From: Acidobacteriota bacterium
Lineage (GTDB): Bacteria > Acidobacteriota > Blastocatellia > RBC074
Assembly (NCBI GenBank): GCA_016715865.1
Contig: JADJXM010000001.1
Location: forward strand, 62,001-126,000
Length of the DNA stretch: 64,000 bases
Direction: 5' to 3'
Shown here: positions 40,350 to 64,000 of the stretch, in pieces
Position numbering within the stretch: the stretch's first letter is position 1
Layout: each line of letters starts with the position of its first letter
Notes under the pieces: generated by a model
Database searches by the model: none
Told to the model about the DNA's origin: nothing
What the model saw: only the letters and a program-made list of their open reading frames with translations
Program-made: the position numbers and the translations under genes

Positions 40350-41774
40350 ATGTCGTTTTCGCGAAGGGCGTTTCTGGGAACGGGTGCGGCAGCTGGCGCT
40401 GCGCTGGCTTTCAATCGTCTTGTTTTACGGGGAGATCTTTTTGCTTCGGAGCGCTACGGTGATTTGATCGCCAAAGCAGGCGAAGGTGCTTACGGTCCGC
40501 TGCGACCGGCGCCGGCGAAGAATACCGGTGAGGTTCTGCTGGCGATTCCCGAAGGGTTCGAATACAACGTATTCGGCCGTACTGGAAGCAAGATGTCCGA
40601 CGGAAGGCTGACTCCGGGTTCACACGACGGGATGGCGGCGTTTCAGGTCGGCGCGGAACTCAGGCTGGTCAGGAACCACGAGATCAACAATGGCCTTGGC
40701 GCTGCAGGGATTACAATTGGAGATCCGAAGAGATCGTATGATCACCTGGCCGGAGGCGGCACAACGACGCTCATCATTGATCCGAAGACGCGCGAGATCA
40801 AGCGGGACTTCGTCAGTCTCAGCGGATCGCTACATAATTGCGCCGGCGGTCCGACTCCGTGGGGATCGTGGATCACCTGCGAGGAGACGGTGCTCGGCAA
40901 CAGCAGGTTCCGTGATATCAGGATGCGCGAGCGCGGCGGCTTCGCAAAGAGTCATGGTTATTGCTTTGAAGTCCCGGCATCGAGTGACGGCATGGTCGAG
41001 GCTGTTCCGCTCAAAGCGATGGGCAGATTCGTTCACGAGGCGATCGCAGTCGATCCAGCTACGGGAATCGTCTACCAGACCGAGGATCGCGGTACTGCCG
41101 GATTCTACAGGTTTATTCCCTCGAAGAAAGACGTTCTGGCGGAAGGCGGCAGATTGCAGATGCTGGCCGTCAAAGGTTCACCGCAATACGACACACGATC
41201 CGGACAGAAGCAGGGCAAGATTATTGATTCGGTCTGGGTCGATATCGATGAACCTGATTCGGCAAAAGTCGAGAATGACGAGCTGTACGTTTTCAAACAG
41301 GGAACTGCCAAAGGCGCCGCCATCTTCGCACGTCTTGAAGGCTGCTGGTACGGCAGTGGGAGCATCTTTTTCACAGCCACCAGCGGAGGCAACAAAAAAC
41401 ACGGCCAGGTCTGGAGTTACACTCCTCAGGGCGATGATGGCGGAATTCTCAAACTGTTATTTGAATCGCCCGACGCAGCTGTTCTTGACGCTCCTGACAA
41501 CCTCTGCGTCAGCCCGCGTGGCGGTCTGGTGATATGCGAAGACGGCGATGGAGATAATTTTGTCAGAGGTTTAACACTCGAAGGCAGGATCTTCGATATG
41601 GCGAAGAATATTGTAAAGGGATTCGAGGATAACGGAATTCGCCGGCGCCGCTTTCAGCCCGGACGGGCAGACGCTTTTCTTCAACATTCAGACGCCGGGG
41701 CTGACCTTCGCACTCTGGGGGCCATGGGGCGATGGAGCACTATGATTTTTGAAATAACCGGCAATCGAATTTAA
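40350..41774 (+). CDS. PhoX-type alkaline phosphatase (DUF839), Tat-secreted
   Basis: The 474-residue protein starts with a twin-arginine signal (SRRAFLGTGAAAGAALAF). It holds the DUF839 beta-propeller blocks HDGMAAF, LVRNHEIN, GGTTTLIID, NCAGGPTPWGSWITCEETV and APDNLCVSPRGGLVICEDGDGDN-like text (residues ~386-408), whose acidic residues bind calcium and iron in PhoX. It would release phosphate in the periplasm. A cysteine is present in SLHNCAGG and WITCEE, matching the two metal/substrate cysteines of the family. It stands alone. Confidence 0.88.
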   Translation: MSFSRRAFLGTGAAAGAALAFNRLVLRGDLFASERYGDLIAKAGEGAYGPLRPAPAKNTGEVLLAIPEGFEYNVFGRTGSKMSDGRLTPGSHDGMAAFQVGAELRLVRNHEINNGLGAAGITIGDPKRSYDHLAGGGTTTLIIDPKTREIKRDFVSLSGSLHNCAGGPTPWGSWITCEETVLGNSRFRDIRMRERGGFAKSHGYCFEVPASSDGMVEAVPLKAMGRFVHEAIAVDPATGIVYQTEDRGTAGFYRFIPSKKDVLAEGGRLQMLAVKGSPQYDTRSGQKQGKIIDSVWVDIDEPDSAKVENDELYVFKQGTAKGAAIFARLEGCWYGSGSIFFTATSGGNKKHGQVWSYTPQGDDGGILKLLFESPDAAVLDAPDNLCVSPRGGLVICEDGDGDNFVRGLTLEGRIFDMAKNIVKGFEDNGIRRRRFQPGRADAFLQHSDAGADLRTLGAMGRWSTMIFEITGNRI

Positions 41775-41798
41775 CCATTTGATTGCCGGATTATGTAC

Positions 41799-42341
41799 TT
41801 AGCCAGGGTATCCAGAGGACTCTTTGATTGCCTCGATCTGGGAACGATGCCGGTCGGTGTGCTCACCCAACAGGATCATCCATTGATATGCATTGAGCGG
41901 GCCGAAGGCCGGATGCGGGAAGATCTGATCGGTCAGGTCGACCACTTCAAGGCGCGGGCTGGCTTCACGGAATCCCTGTAGCGTCTGTCGCATGCCGGCC
42001 AGCGCATCGGCGATTGATAGTGTGCCGCTTGGATGTACATGTTCGGGAGCCATGAATTTCGGAGGCTGATTCCCTTCGGCATCGAGGGCGGTCGGCCCGA
42101 GATCAAGATCCGTTTTCGCCGCTTTGCCGGTGGCTTCGGCACCCTTGAGCAGTTTATATGTGATGCGCAGGAACCCATTGCTGACGATGCTGACGTGTTC
42201 GACGATTTCGGCGATCGACCACTGGTCCGGAGCGGGTTTGAAACCGGCCTGTGCCTCAGTCAGGCCCGAAATCGATGCGGCGAACCGTTCGGTGGCGTTC
42301 TGATTGGCGGCGAGAATGTCCTCGATGGTATGAAATCTCAT
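41799..42341 (-). CDS. DinB family protein
   Basis: The 180-residue protein from the ATG at 42341 (RFHTIEDILAANQ; an upstream ATG adds two residues) is a four-helix bundle protein: WSIAEIVEHVS gives the first histidine, and NAYQWMILLGEHTDRHRSQIEAIK the HxxxH-like pair near the C terminus. DinB-like proteins bind a divalent metal and include thiol transferases. The function of this copy is unknown. Confidence 0.85.
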   Translation of the reverse strand: MRFHTIEDILAANQNATERFAASISGLTEAQAGFKPAPDQWSIAEIVEHVSIVSNGFLRITYKLLKGAEATGKAAKTDLDLGPTALDAEGNQPPKFMAPEHVHPSGTLSIADALAGMRQTLQGFREASPRLEVVDLTDQIFPHPAFGPLNAYQWMILLGEHTDRHRSQIEAIKESSGYPG

Positions 42342-42373
42342 TATCAAGTCTCCGTACTAAGCCCGCTTATTCC

Positions 42374-42853
<480 letters not shown>

Positions 42854-42880
42854 GTTCAGTCTGTTCCTCTGAATGTTTGA

Positions 42881-44317
<1,437 letters not shown>

Positions 44318-44336
44318 TGATTATGTCCAGTCGTGT

Positions 44337-45176
44337 TTAACCCATGATTGCGAGCATGCCCAGAAAAGGCTCGCCCAGCTTTTCGTCTCCGCTCAATTTC
44401 GTCTTCGCCGCGGCCTCCTGCCTCTGAAGTCCCTTGGTGAGCAGGCGCCAGGCCGTATCCTGATCTGTCTGTATATGGCAGGCGGCCGATTCGGCCTCAC
44501 CTTGATAAAGGCGCCATGCATCGTCCTCACGCCTCAGAGTCCAGCTTCCGCCAGCTTCTCCGGTGACATTGATGACGATGCAGGTCCCGTCTACTGCTTT
44601 TGCATTTCTGAAAGTATGTGGCAGTCCACGGAAAAACGTGTCGATCACCGGGTGAAGCCATTTTCGAGAGGTCAGATCCGGTTTGCCGGCGGCTTCGCGA
44701 ATCTGCTGCTGATGATGCCATTTTTCCGTGTATTCTCGTGCGACATCGAACCAGTTTGCCGATCGCTCCTCGCCGGCCCAGGCAACGGGGAAGAAGGCTT
44801 CACCCTCGGGATCGAGTGAACTTAAGAGATCGCATACCTGAGGGCCCGTGATCTTTAGAAAATCGATCAACAGGCCCGGGCTGATCCGGCGAGCCGCCCT
44901 GACCCAGTCGACGTTGAGTTGATTGAGAAATCCGACCAGGTCAGCGTAGCCTGTGATCGGACTTTCGGGCGTAAGCAGCGGTAGTCGATCCCGCTGGTAC
45001 GAGAGGCGGCGGATATCTGTGTCCAGCAGGTGCGCCACGATGTCGCGAACTTGCCAGCTGCCGGCTGATGTCGGCCGATGCCAGTCATCTTCTGAGAAGC
45101 CGGTCAGCATTGTGATCAGTTCATCATTAAGCTCGCAAAAGAGCCTTGAAACATGAATCGGTGTGACAGGTTGCAT
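44337..45176 (-). CDS. Mycothiol-dependent maleylpyruvate isomerase-like (DinB superfamily) protein
   Basis: The 279-residue protein has FCELNDELITMLTGFSEDDWHRPTSAG and WQVRDIVAHLLDTDIRRLSYQRD in the N-terminal DinB-like bundle (with the metal-binding H), and a C-terminal SCP2-like part with CIVINVTGEAGGSWTLRRED. The start is the ATG at 45176 (QPVTPIHVSRLF), with no strong site seen; the longer frame is the heptamer repeat. Function is not known beyond the family. Confidence 0.85.
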   Translation of the reverse strand: MQPVTPIHVSRLFCELNDELITMLTGFSEDDWHRPTSAGSWQVRDIVAHLLDTDIRRLSYQRDRLPLLTPESPITGYADLVGFLNQLNVDWVRAARRISPGLLIDFLKITGPQVCDLLSSLDPEGEAFFPVAWAGEERSANWFDVAREYTEKWHHQQQIREAAGKPDLTSRKWLHPVIDTFFRGLPHTFRNAKAVDGTCIVINVTGEAGGSWTLRREDDAWRLYQGEAESAACHIQTDQDTAWRLLTKGLQRQEAAAKTKLSGDEKLGEPFLGMLAIMG

Positions 45177-45177
45177 G

Positions 45178-45345
<168 letters not shown>

Positions 45346-45348
45346 TAA

Positions 45349-46146
45349 TTACATCATCTTCGCCGCGATCTCTTTCAGTAATTTTGCACAGAGATTGGCG
45401 GTCAGTCCGGCAACGTCGCGGCGCGGATTGAACTCGACGATATCCGCCCCAACGATCGGTGCCTGAATTCGATGGATCAGACTGATCGCCTGCCGCGTCG
45501 ATAGACCTCCTGGTTCCGGATGTGACACTCCGGGGGCGAAAGCCGGATCGAGCCCGTCGATATCGAATGAAAGATAGACAGGCATTCCGATTTCCAGTGT
45601 GATATCGTCCCGCAAATCTTTCATCTCGATCGTTTCGACACCGAATCTGGCGATCTGATCACGTTGATGGCCGGTGAGCGACCGGATGCCGATCTGGATC
45701 AACCGCACTGCCAGCTGCTCTTCCATAATCCGTGCAAATGGGCAGGCGTGTGAAAATCGATTACCCGCGAACTGATCGTACAGATCTCCGTGTGCGTCGA
45801 TATGAATGATCGTCAATTCACTGAAGCGGGGTCCGAACGCTTTCAATATCGGATACGTAATTGAATGATCGCCGCCGAGCGAGAGCGGTCGCATACCACG
45901 GTCGAGAAGCGATCCGATCGAAGCCGTGATGCGGTCGCGCATGGCCTCGCCCGGCAGAGTTTCAAGATCGCCTTCATCATGGAACGGCGCTGAGCCGAAA
46001 TCGAACCCGTTCTCGCTCCACAGATTTGACGCTTCCGAAAAGAAGGCGTCGCGTATCAACGGCGGAGCTTCAGCCGCTCCGCGCAGAAATGACGAATCCT
46101 CGTCATATGGGATTCCGATCAGTCCGACACCCGACATTCCCGACAT
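45349..46146 (-). CDS. Agmatinase/arginase-family ureohydrolase
   Basis: The 265-residue manganese enzyme has all six ligands of the family: H94 (GGDHSITYP), D117-A-H119-x-D121 (HIDAHGD) and D195-I-D197 (SFDIDGLDP). The EPGGLSTRQ loop is typical of agmatinase or guanidinobutyrase types. It hydrolyses a guanidino compound to urea and an amine or ornithine. Substrate is not certain. It starts seven bases after the stop of the TonB receptor upstream, so both are cotranscribed; the repeat at 45178 follows its stop. Confidence 0.92.
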   Translation of the reverse strand: MSGMSGVGLIGIPYDEDSSFLRGAAEAPPLIRDAFFSEASNLWSENGFDFGSAPFHDEGDLETLPGEAMRDRITASIGSLLDRGMRPLSLGGDHSITYPILKAFGPRFSELTIIHIDAHGDLYDQFAGNRFSHACPFARIMEEQLAVRLIQIGIRSLTGHQRDQIARFGVETIEMKDLRDDITLEIGMPVYLSFDIDGLDPAFAPGVSHPEPGGLSTRQAISLIHRIQAPIVGADIVEFNPRRDVAGLTANLCAKLLKEIAAKMM

Positions 46147-46153
46147 TCATGGA

Positions 46154-49288
<3,135 letters not shown>

Positions 49289-49557
49289 CAATATCCCGAT
49301 CTGGTTCCTGTTTGATTGCCAGGGTGACTGAACAGTCCGGCGATCACCCAATATTCGGTGTTTCCAGACCGCAGTGACCGTATGCCGGCGCACATGCCGT
49401 TTATATTCGAATTTCTGAAAAACTGATTTTCTCAGGATGAAACGCAATCTGCAACCGCCAGACGCGTTTGCAATTTCCACGGACAACATGTGATAGTACG
49501 TCACGTTTTGGCGAATAGTTTCTGATTCACAACTGATTCCGGCATTCATTACGACCC

Positions 49558-49802
49558 ATGAAGCGACTTGTCATGATCATCGCGGCCGTGGCCTTGTACG
49601 TCCTTCACCAGGATTTCTGGTTCTGGCGGACGGCGAAGCCTTTGATTCTGGGCTTTCTGCCGATTGGGATAGCCTACCATGCAGGTTACACAATAGCGGT
49701 CTCTGTCCTCATGTGGGCGCTGGTGACATACGCCTGGCCAGGCCATCTTGAGGAGATAGCTGAAGACCTGGCGGCGAGTCCCGGTGAGGAGGTACGGCGA
49801 CC

Positions 49803-49806
<4 letters not shown>
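49558..49806 (+). CDS. Small membrane protein, DUF3311
   Basis: The 82-residue protein has two helices and the family motif FLPIGIAYHAGYTIAV between them. Such proteins are encoded beside sodium:solute symporters and may be a small subunit. Its stop overlaps the TTG start of the symporter by four bases. Confidence 0.85.
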
Positions 49807-51410
<1,604 letters not shown>

Positions 51411-51443
51411 TAAGCACCCCATGAATAATGACGGAGGATAACC

Positions 51444-52787
<1,344 letters not shown>

Positions 52788-52986
52788 GATCGGTTTGAAC
52801 TATTTGCAGCTCATGGCTTGATTCGAAGGGCTTGAGACGATACGATTTATCAGGTTCGAAACCTCTTACGAACCGCTTAATCCTTATTTTTTTGACTGGC
52901 ACAGGTGTGGCCCGGATTGAGGACCCCCCTCATGAGAACGCGGATCAACCCTGTTACGAATTTTCAGGAGTAAAAGGAAGACATCG

Positions 52987-53346
52987 ATGAGGAAATTTCT
53001 CTCACTAGTGACCGTAATATTTGCGGTAGTCGCGTTTTTAGCAGTCACGCAGAATTTGTCCAGCGCTGCCATCCCGCAAACAAAGAACAAGAGTGCCATC
53101 GCATCCACATATGGGTTGCAATGCTCGAAGTGTCATGGCGAGGACGGGAAGGGAATCGAAAGTCTGCAACCGCCCGATTTTACCAGCGCTGACTGGCAGA
53201 AGAGCAAGACAGACAAACAGATTTCCGACGTTATTCGCAACGGGGCAGGCATTATGCCCGGCTATAAATCCAGCCTCTCAGCGGCCAAGATCACTCAAAT
53301 GGTCAAATACGTCCGCGCATTCGGGCCGAAAGCGGCGAAGAAATAG
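52987..53346 (+). CDS. Class I cytochrome c, secreted
   Basis: The 119-residue protein has a signal peptide (FLSLVTVIFAVVAFLAVTQ) and one CSKCH heme motif with a later IMPGYKSS giving the axial methionine. AGGAGTAAAAGGAAG lies upstream. It is a small soluble periplasmic electron carrier that could feed the caa3 oxidase. Confidence 0.9.
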   Translation: MRKFLSLVTVIFAVVAFLAVTQNLSSAAIPQTKNKSAIASTYGLQCSKCHGEDGKGIESLQPPDFTSADWQKSKTDKQISDVIRNGAGIMPGYKSSLSAAKITQMVKYVRAFGPKAAKK

Positions 53347-53360
53347 CAGTCGGAAAAACA

Positions 53361-53438
53361 GAACCGGGAGCGTTAGCGTCCGGGTTCCTTCCAAGAGCGT
53401 ATGCTTGATAGGAACCCGGTCGCTAACGCTCCCGGTTC
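53361..53438. repeat. GC-rich 28-bp inverted repeat between convergent genes
   Basis: GAACCGGGAGCGTTAGCGTC.. (53361-53388) and ..GTCGCTAACGCTCCCGGTTC (53411-53438) are complementary with one mismatch around a 22-base loop. A CCGGTTCCGTG tail after the right arm is similar to CGCGGTTCCGTG in the loop of the hairpin at 56887. It separates the convergent cytochrome c and lipoprotein genes and may terminate both. Confidence 0.85.
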
Positions 53439-53457
53439 CGTGTCCCCGGTTCTGTAT

Positions 53458-54153
<696 letters not shown>

Positions 54154-54176
54154 AAAATAAACTCCTTTGATGAATT

Positions 54177-57771
<3,595 letters not shown>

Positions 57772-57843
57772 AAATTCTTCTCGTTTCGATTGATTGAAAG
57801 CGGGAGCGCCGGTATTGACGGCGCCTCCGAAAATAATCGTCAC

Positions 57844-59085
<1,242 letters not shown>

Positions 59086-59251
59086 TTATACATGCCTCCT
59101 GGAAAGATATACTTTGCCGGCCTCAGGCCGGGCGATTTCATTTGTTTGATAGCGTTCAACGCACGATGGCAGTGCCTGGAGAGGATTGTTTTGCCATCCT
59201 TTGGATACTGCCTTAGCCTTTATGGAGTGTCAAGCTTTGTCATATTACGAT

Positions 59252-61046
59252 TCACACTTCCAGCCCGACAGAGCGCATCAGTTCGAGGGCATTGCTGCGG
59301 GTGACGACACCGGGGCGCATGCGGTAATCGAATTCGATTCGGCCGTCCTTGAGCTGATCCTCGAAGTGGACGTTGATGGCGCGGTCTCCGAGGGTCGCTT
59401 CGATCTGAGTCAGCGCCAGATCGTGAGTAGTAACGATGCCGACGGCTCCGCGTTCGACCAGGCCCTTGACGACGGCTTCGGCTCCGATGCGCCGGTCGTG
59501 TGAATTCGTCCCGCTCAGAATCTCGTCCAGCAGGAAGATTACCGGCAGCCCGCCTTTCGTCAGCTCGATGATCTGGCGCAGTCGCGTGATCTCGGCATAG
59601 AACCTCGATGCTCCGGTCTGCAACGAGTCCAGGATGTGAATCGAGGCCCCGATCGCGAGCGGTGAAATCCTCAGATTTTTTGCGCGGACGGGAGCGCCGG
59701 CCAGAGCCAGGACCGCGTTGACTCCGACCGTTCGCATCAAAGTGCTCTTGCCGGACATGTTCGATCCGCTCACGATCATGACACGGGTCACACTGCCGAG
59801 TGAGACGTCGTTGCGGATGCATCTGGATTCGGGGATCAGTGGATGGCCGAGCGCTTCTGCTTCGAATCGGATTTCGCCTTCGACCAGTTCAGGGAAGGGA
59901 TCATGCGGGTGTTCATACGCATAGCCGGCAAGCGCGTTGAGCGCTTCGATCTCAGCGATCGCTTCGAGCCATCCCGCGATTCCGGCGCCAGATTTTTGCC
60001 GCCAGCGGTCGATCGCATAAGCGATCTGAGCGTGAATCAGCAAAAGGAATGCGATCGGAGCGAAGAACTGGTTGCGCGTCGAATCGAGGATCTGAGTCAG
60101 CCGCGCCAGATTCGCGATCTGTCTGGACGGAGGCTGTCCATCGCTTTCGAGGGCGCTTCGGAGTCTGGTCAATGCGTCGGACTCGAACTTTTCCGATTCG
60201 ATTCTGCCGAGGATTTCAGCCAGCAGGAAGAGGTCCCTGCTTGGACGCTCGACATCGGCGATGATGCGCGAAACCTGGTTCCGATATCGGAACATGAAGA
60301 GCATGATCAGAATCAATCCGGCAAAGGCCAGTTGACGGTATCCGAATCCGAGCCAGAGGATTACCGATGTGAATGCATAGATGCCGATCAGTCCCGCGAT
60401 GACTGGTATGAATCGTGATGTGAGCAGCGGTGGCGCGGTGCTCCAGGATGTCAGATCCTCGTGATGAATGCCTGACTGGATGTCCGAACCGAGCAGTGCG
60501 ATATCTTCGCGCAGGTCCAGTTTCGAGCGGAGCTCTTCGACGGCATGCTGGCGGGTTGTGATCGTTTCGACAGGCGCCGGCGAGAGCAGCCAACCGGCGA
60601 GTTTCTCTTCGCCCGCGCGCGTGCGAGTGGTCGAGAGTAGTTCAAAGAGCGACCCATTGCCGAATATGTCGAGGTCTTCGGAGTATGGATGGTGCTTGTC
60701 CGCGAATCTTTCGCCGGTCTCGCCACTTCCCGCCCATCCGTCTTCGAGCCGCGCCAGGCCGCGCTCGTAGAATCTGACCGCGCGTTTGAGCCTGTCACGC
60801 CGACGATGGACCTGCTGGTGAGTCGCCATCAGCCAGATAAATGCGATCACCGGCGCCGCCAGCCACCACGGAGCGATCAGTCGTTCGAAAGCCACAACAA
60901 TCATGATTGCAATGACGACGAAGATTATCCTGCGCCAGAGCCAGATGCGACGGTCGATGCGATCTTCGTGTTCGAGCGATCTTTTGCGGTCGGCGACACG
61001 GCGATTGTATTCATCGCGCGGGTCCTTTATTGCGTTGATCAAGCCG

Positions 61047-61057
<11 letters not shown>
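59252..61057 (-). CDS. Membrane-bound MutS-like ATPase
   Basis: The 601-residue protein has the MutS family C-terminal ABC-type ATPase: Walker A GSNMSGKSTLMRTVG, LLDEILSGTNSHDR with Walker B, and TTHDLALT near the end. The mismatch-recognition and connector domains of MutS1 are absent. Instead there are two hydrophobic helices at the N terminus (RIIFVVIAIMIVVAF, APVIAFIWLMA) and two in the middle (VIAGLIGIYAFTSVILWLG, LAFAGLILIMLFMF). It is therefore a membrane protein and unlikely to repair mismatches. The ATG overlaps the PQQ dehydrogenase stop by 11 bases. Confidence 0.88.
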
Positions 61058-63212
<2,155 letters not shown>

Positions 63213-63216
63213 TAAT

Positions 63217-64000
63217 TCAGATTTGTGATGAATGTTTTCGCAGCGCGCGTCCGGCGAGCTTTCCGGTCAGCCTGCCCTCATCGATCACCGCCTGGCCGTT
63301 GATGATGACGTACAGCATCCCTGTCGAAAGCTTGTTGTATTGTTCATAGGTAGCGTGATCGGTCAGTTTTGCGGGATCGAAGACGATGATATCTGCGAAA
63401 TAGCCTTGTTTGATGCTGCCGCGTCCGGGGATGTCGAGAAGCTCGGCCACTTGACGGCTGCTGGCTTCGATCATGCGCGGCAGTGAGATCACCTTGCGCT
63501 TTAGAACGTACTCGCGGATCTTCAATGGATATGTGCCGAACCCGCGTGGATGTCCGCTGCGGCCGCCGTCGCTGCCCGTCATCATCCAGCCCTGCCGCAT
63601 GAAATTCTCGATGTCCTTTTCGTTCATGTTGAACGATGCGACGCCGGCGCCGCCTTGTTTGATGATCTCGAGGGCGGCATCGATCGGACTGGTCTTGCGT
63701 TCCCTTGCTATAACGTCCAGGCGCTTGCCGGTGATATTCGGTACGCGGGATGAAATGATGAGCAGTGATCCGGCCCCGCCGCGCCGCCTGAGATTCTCTT
63801 CCATATCGGCGAGCAGTCGCTTGCGCGTGGCCGGATCGTTTATTCGTGCAATCAACTTTTCGCGTCCGCCGGCTTCGGCCCAGCGCGGCAACAACGCCGC
63901 CGCGAGAGAAGTGCCCGATGCCGTGTAGGGGTACTGATTGGCCGTCACTTTGAGGCCATCGGCGCGGGCCCTGTCGATCAGATCGATCACCTCGCCGCTC
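63217..64000 (-). CDS. N-acyl-D-amino-acid deacylase (D-aminoacylase), C-terminal part
   Basis: The frame is open to the end of the window, so the N terminus (with the metal-binding HxH) is missing. The present part has GLKVTANQYPYTASGTSLAAALLPRW, where YPYTASGT carries a conserved family signature, and the end reads GMLYVIINGQAVIDEGRLTGKLAGRALR, the closing beta-sandwich of D-aminoacylases/amidohydrolases. It removes acyl groups from D-amino acids. It is in an operon with the PQQ dehydrogenase. Confidence 0.9.
   Translation of the reverse strand, partial: SGEVIDLIDRARADGLKVTANQYPYTASGTSLAAALLPRWAEAGGREKLIARINDPATRKRLLADMEENLRRRGGAGSLLIISSRVPNITGKRLDVIARERKTSPIDAALEIIKQGGAGVASFNMNEKDIENFMRQGWMMTGSDGGRSGHPRGFGTYPLKIREYVLKRKVISLPRMIEASSRQVAELLDIPGRGSIKQGYFADIIVFDPAKLTDHATYEQYNKLSTGMLYVIINGQAVIDEGRLTGKLAGRALRKHSSQI

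Overview
The window looks like chromosomal DNA from a Gram-negative member of the Acidobacteriota, most likely class Blastocatellia. The pointers are an alternative complex III operon joined to a caa3-type oxidase, an Oar-like TonB-dependent receptor with an N-terminal carboxypeptidase-regulatory domain, LptD (so an outer membrane with LPS), CarD, a Ser/Thr kinase fused to a sulfatase-modifying-factor domain, and PQQ-type beta-propeller enzymes. The assignment rests on gene content and protein motifs, not on a 16S gene (none is present). No tRNA, rRNA or CRISPR array was recognised.

Layout. 1-9.8 kb: respiratory operon on the plus strand (end of actB, actC, actD, actE, actF, a small membrane protein, an in-frame SCO1-CoxB-cytochrome c fusion, coxA, coxC, coxD). 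It encodes a quinol:cytochrome c oxidoreductase and an A2-type heme-copper oxidase that probably work as a supercomplex. 9.9-25 kb: a TSUP transporter, an NtrC-like regulator, a fused hemC-hemD gene, a MoxR/DUF58 pair, a PBP4/SDR pair, an S46 dipeptidyl-peptidase, a family 9 glycosyltransferase and gpmI. 25-38.3 kb: kinase-FGE fusion, argH, aminotransferase, a double zinc-finger protein, lptD, carD and a phosphohexomutase. 38.3-39 kb: a small AT-richer island with a nucleotidyltransferase/partner pair resembling a toxin-antitoxin module. 39-46 kb: rsgA, PhoX-like phosphatase, DinB-like enzymes, a PQQ-like propeller and an agmatinase-like ureohydrolase next to a large TonB-dependent receptor. 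49.5-64 kb: transporters (SSS with DUF3311, two MFS), a soluble cytochrome c, a sugar-related group (ROK kinase, ThuA-like protein, TIM-barrel isomerase), then a minus-strand run of D-aminoacylase (cut by the window end), PQQ dehydrogenase with a heme c domain, and a membrane-bound MutS-like ATPase.

The most unusual material is between the genes. (1) Two copies of a non-coding transposable element (379 and 217 bp) have 16-bp terminal inverted repeats and perfect 5-bp target duplications (GAATA and AAGTA), and are filled with small hairpins; they look like MITEs. (2) A family of intergenic hairpins, nine sites in 64 kb, has arms made of tandem heptamers (GTAGAAA, TTTCCAG or CAGTGGG types). Several of these hairpins share a related loop although the arm sequence differs. 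They sit exactly at gene ends, and their AAGTAG or AAGTAA unit supplies the stop codon of several neighbouring genes; at coxA the repeat codes for the last ~25 residues. One MITE copy has jumped into the loop of such a hairpin and the other into its edge. (3) A separate GC-rich 28-bp inverted repeat lies between convergent genes, and a piece of it reappears in the loop of one heptamer hairpin. Together these suggest an active, layered intergenic repeat ecology that could be a distinct repeat system.
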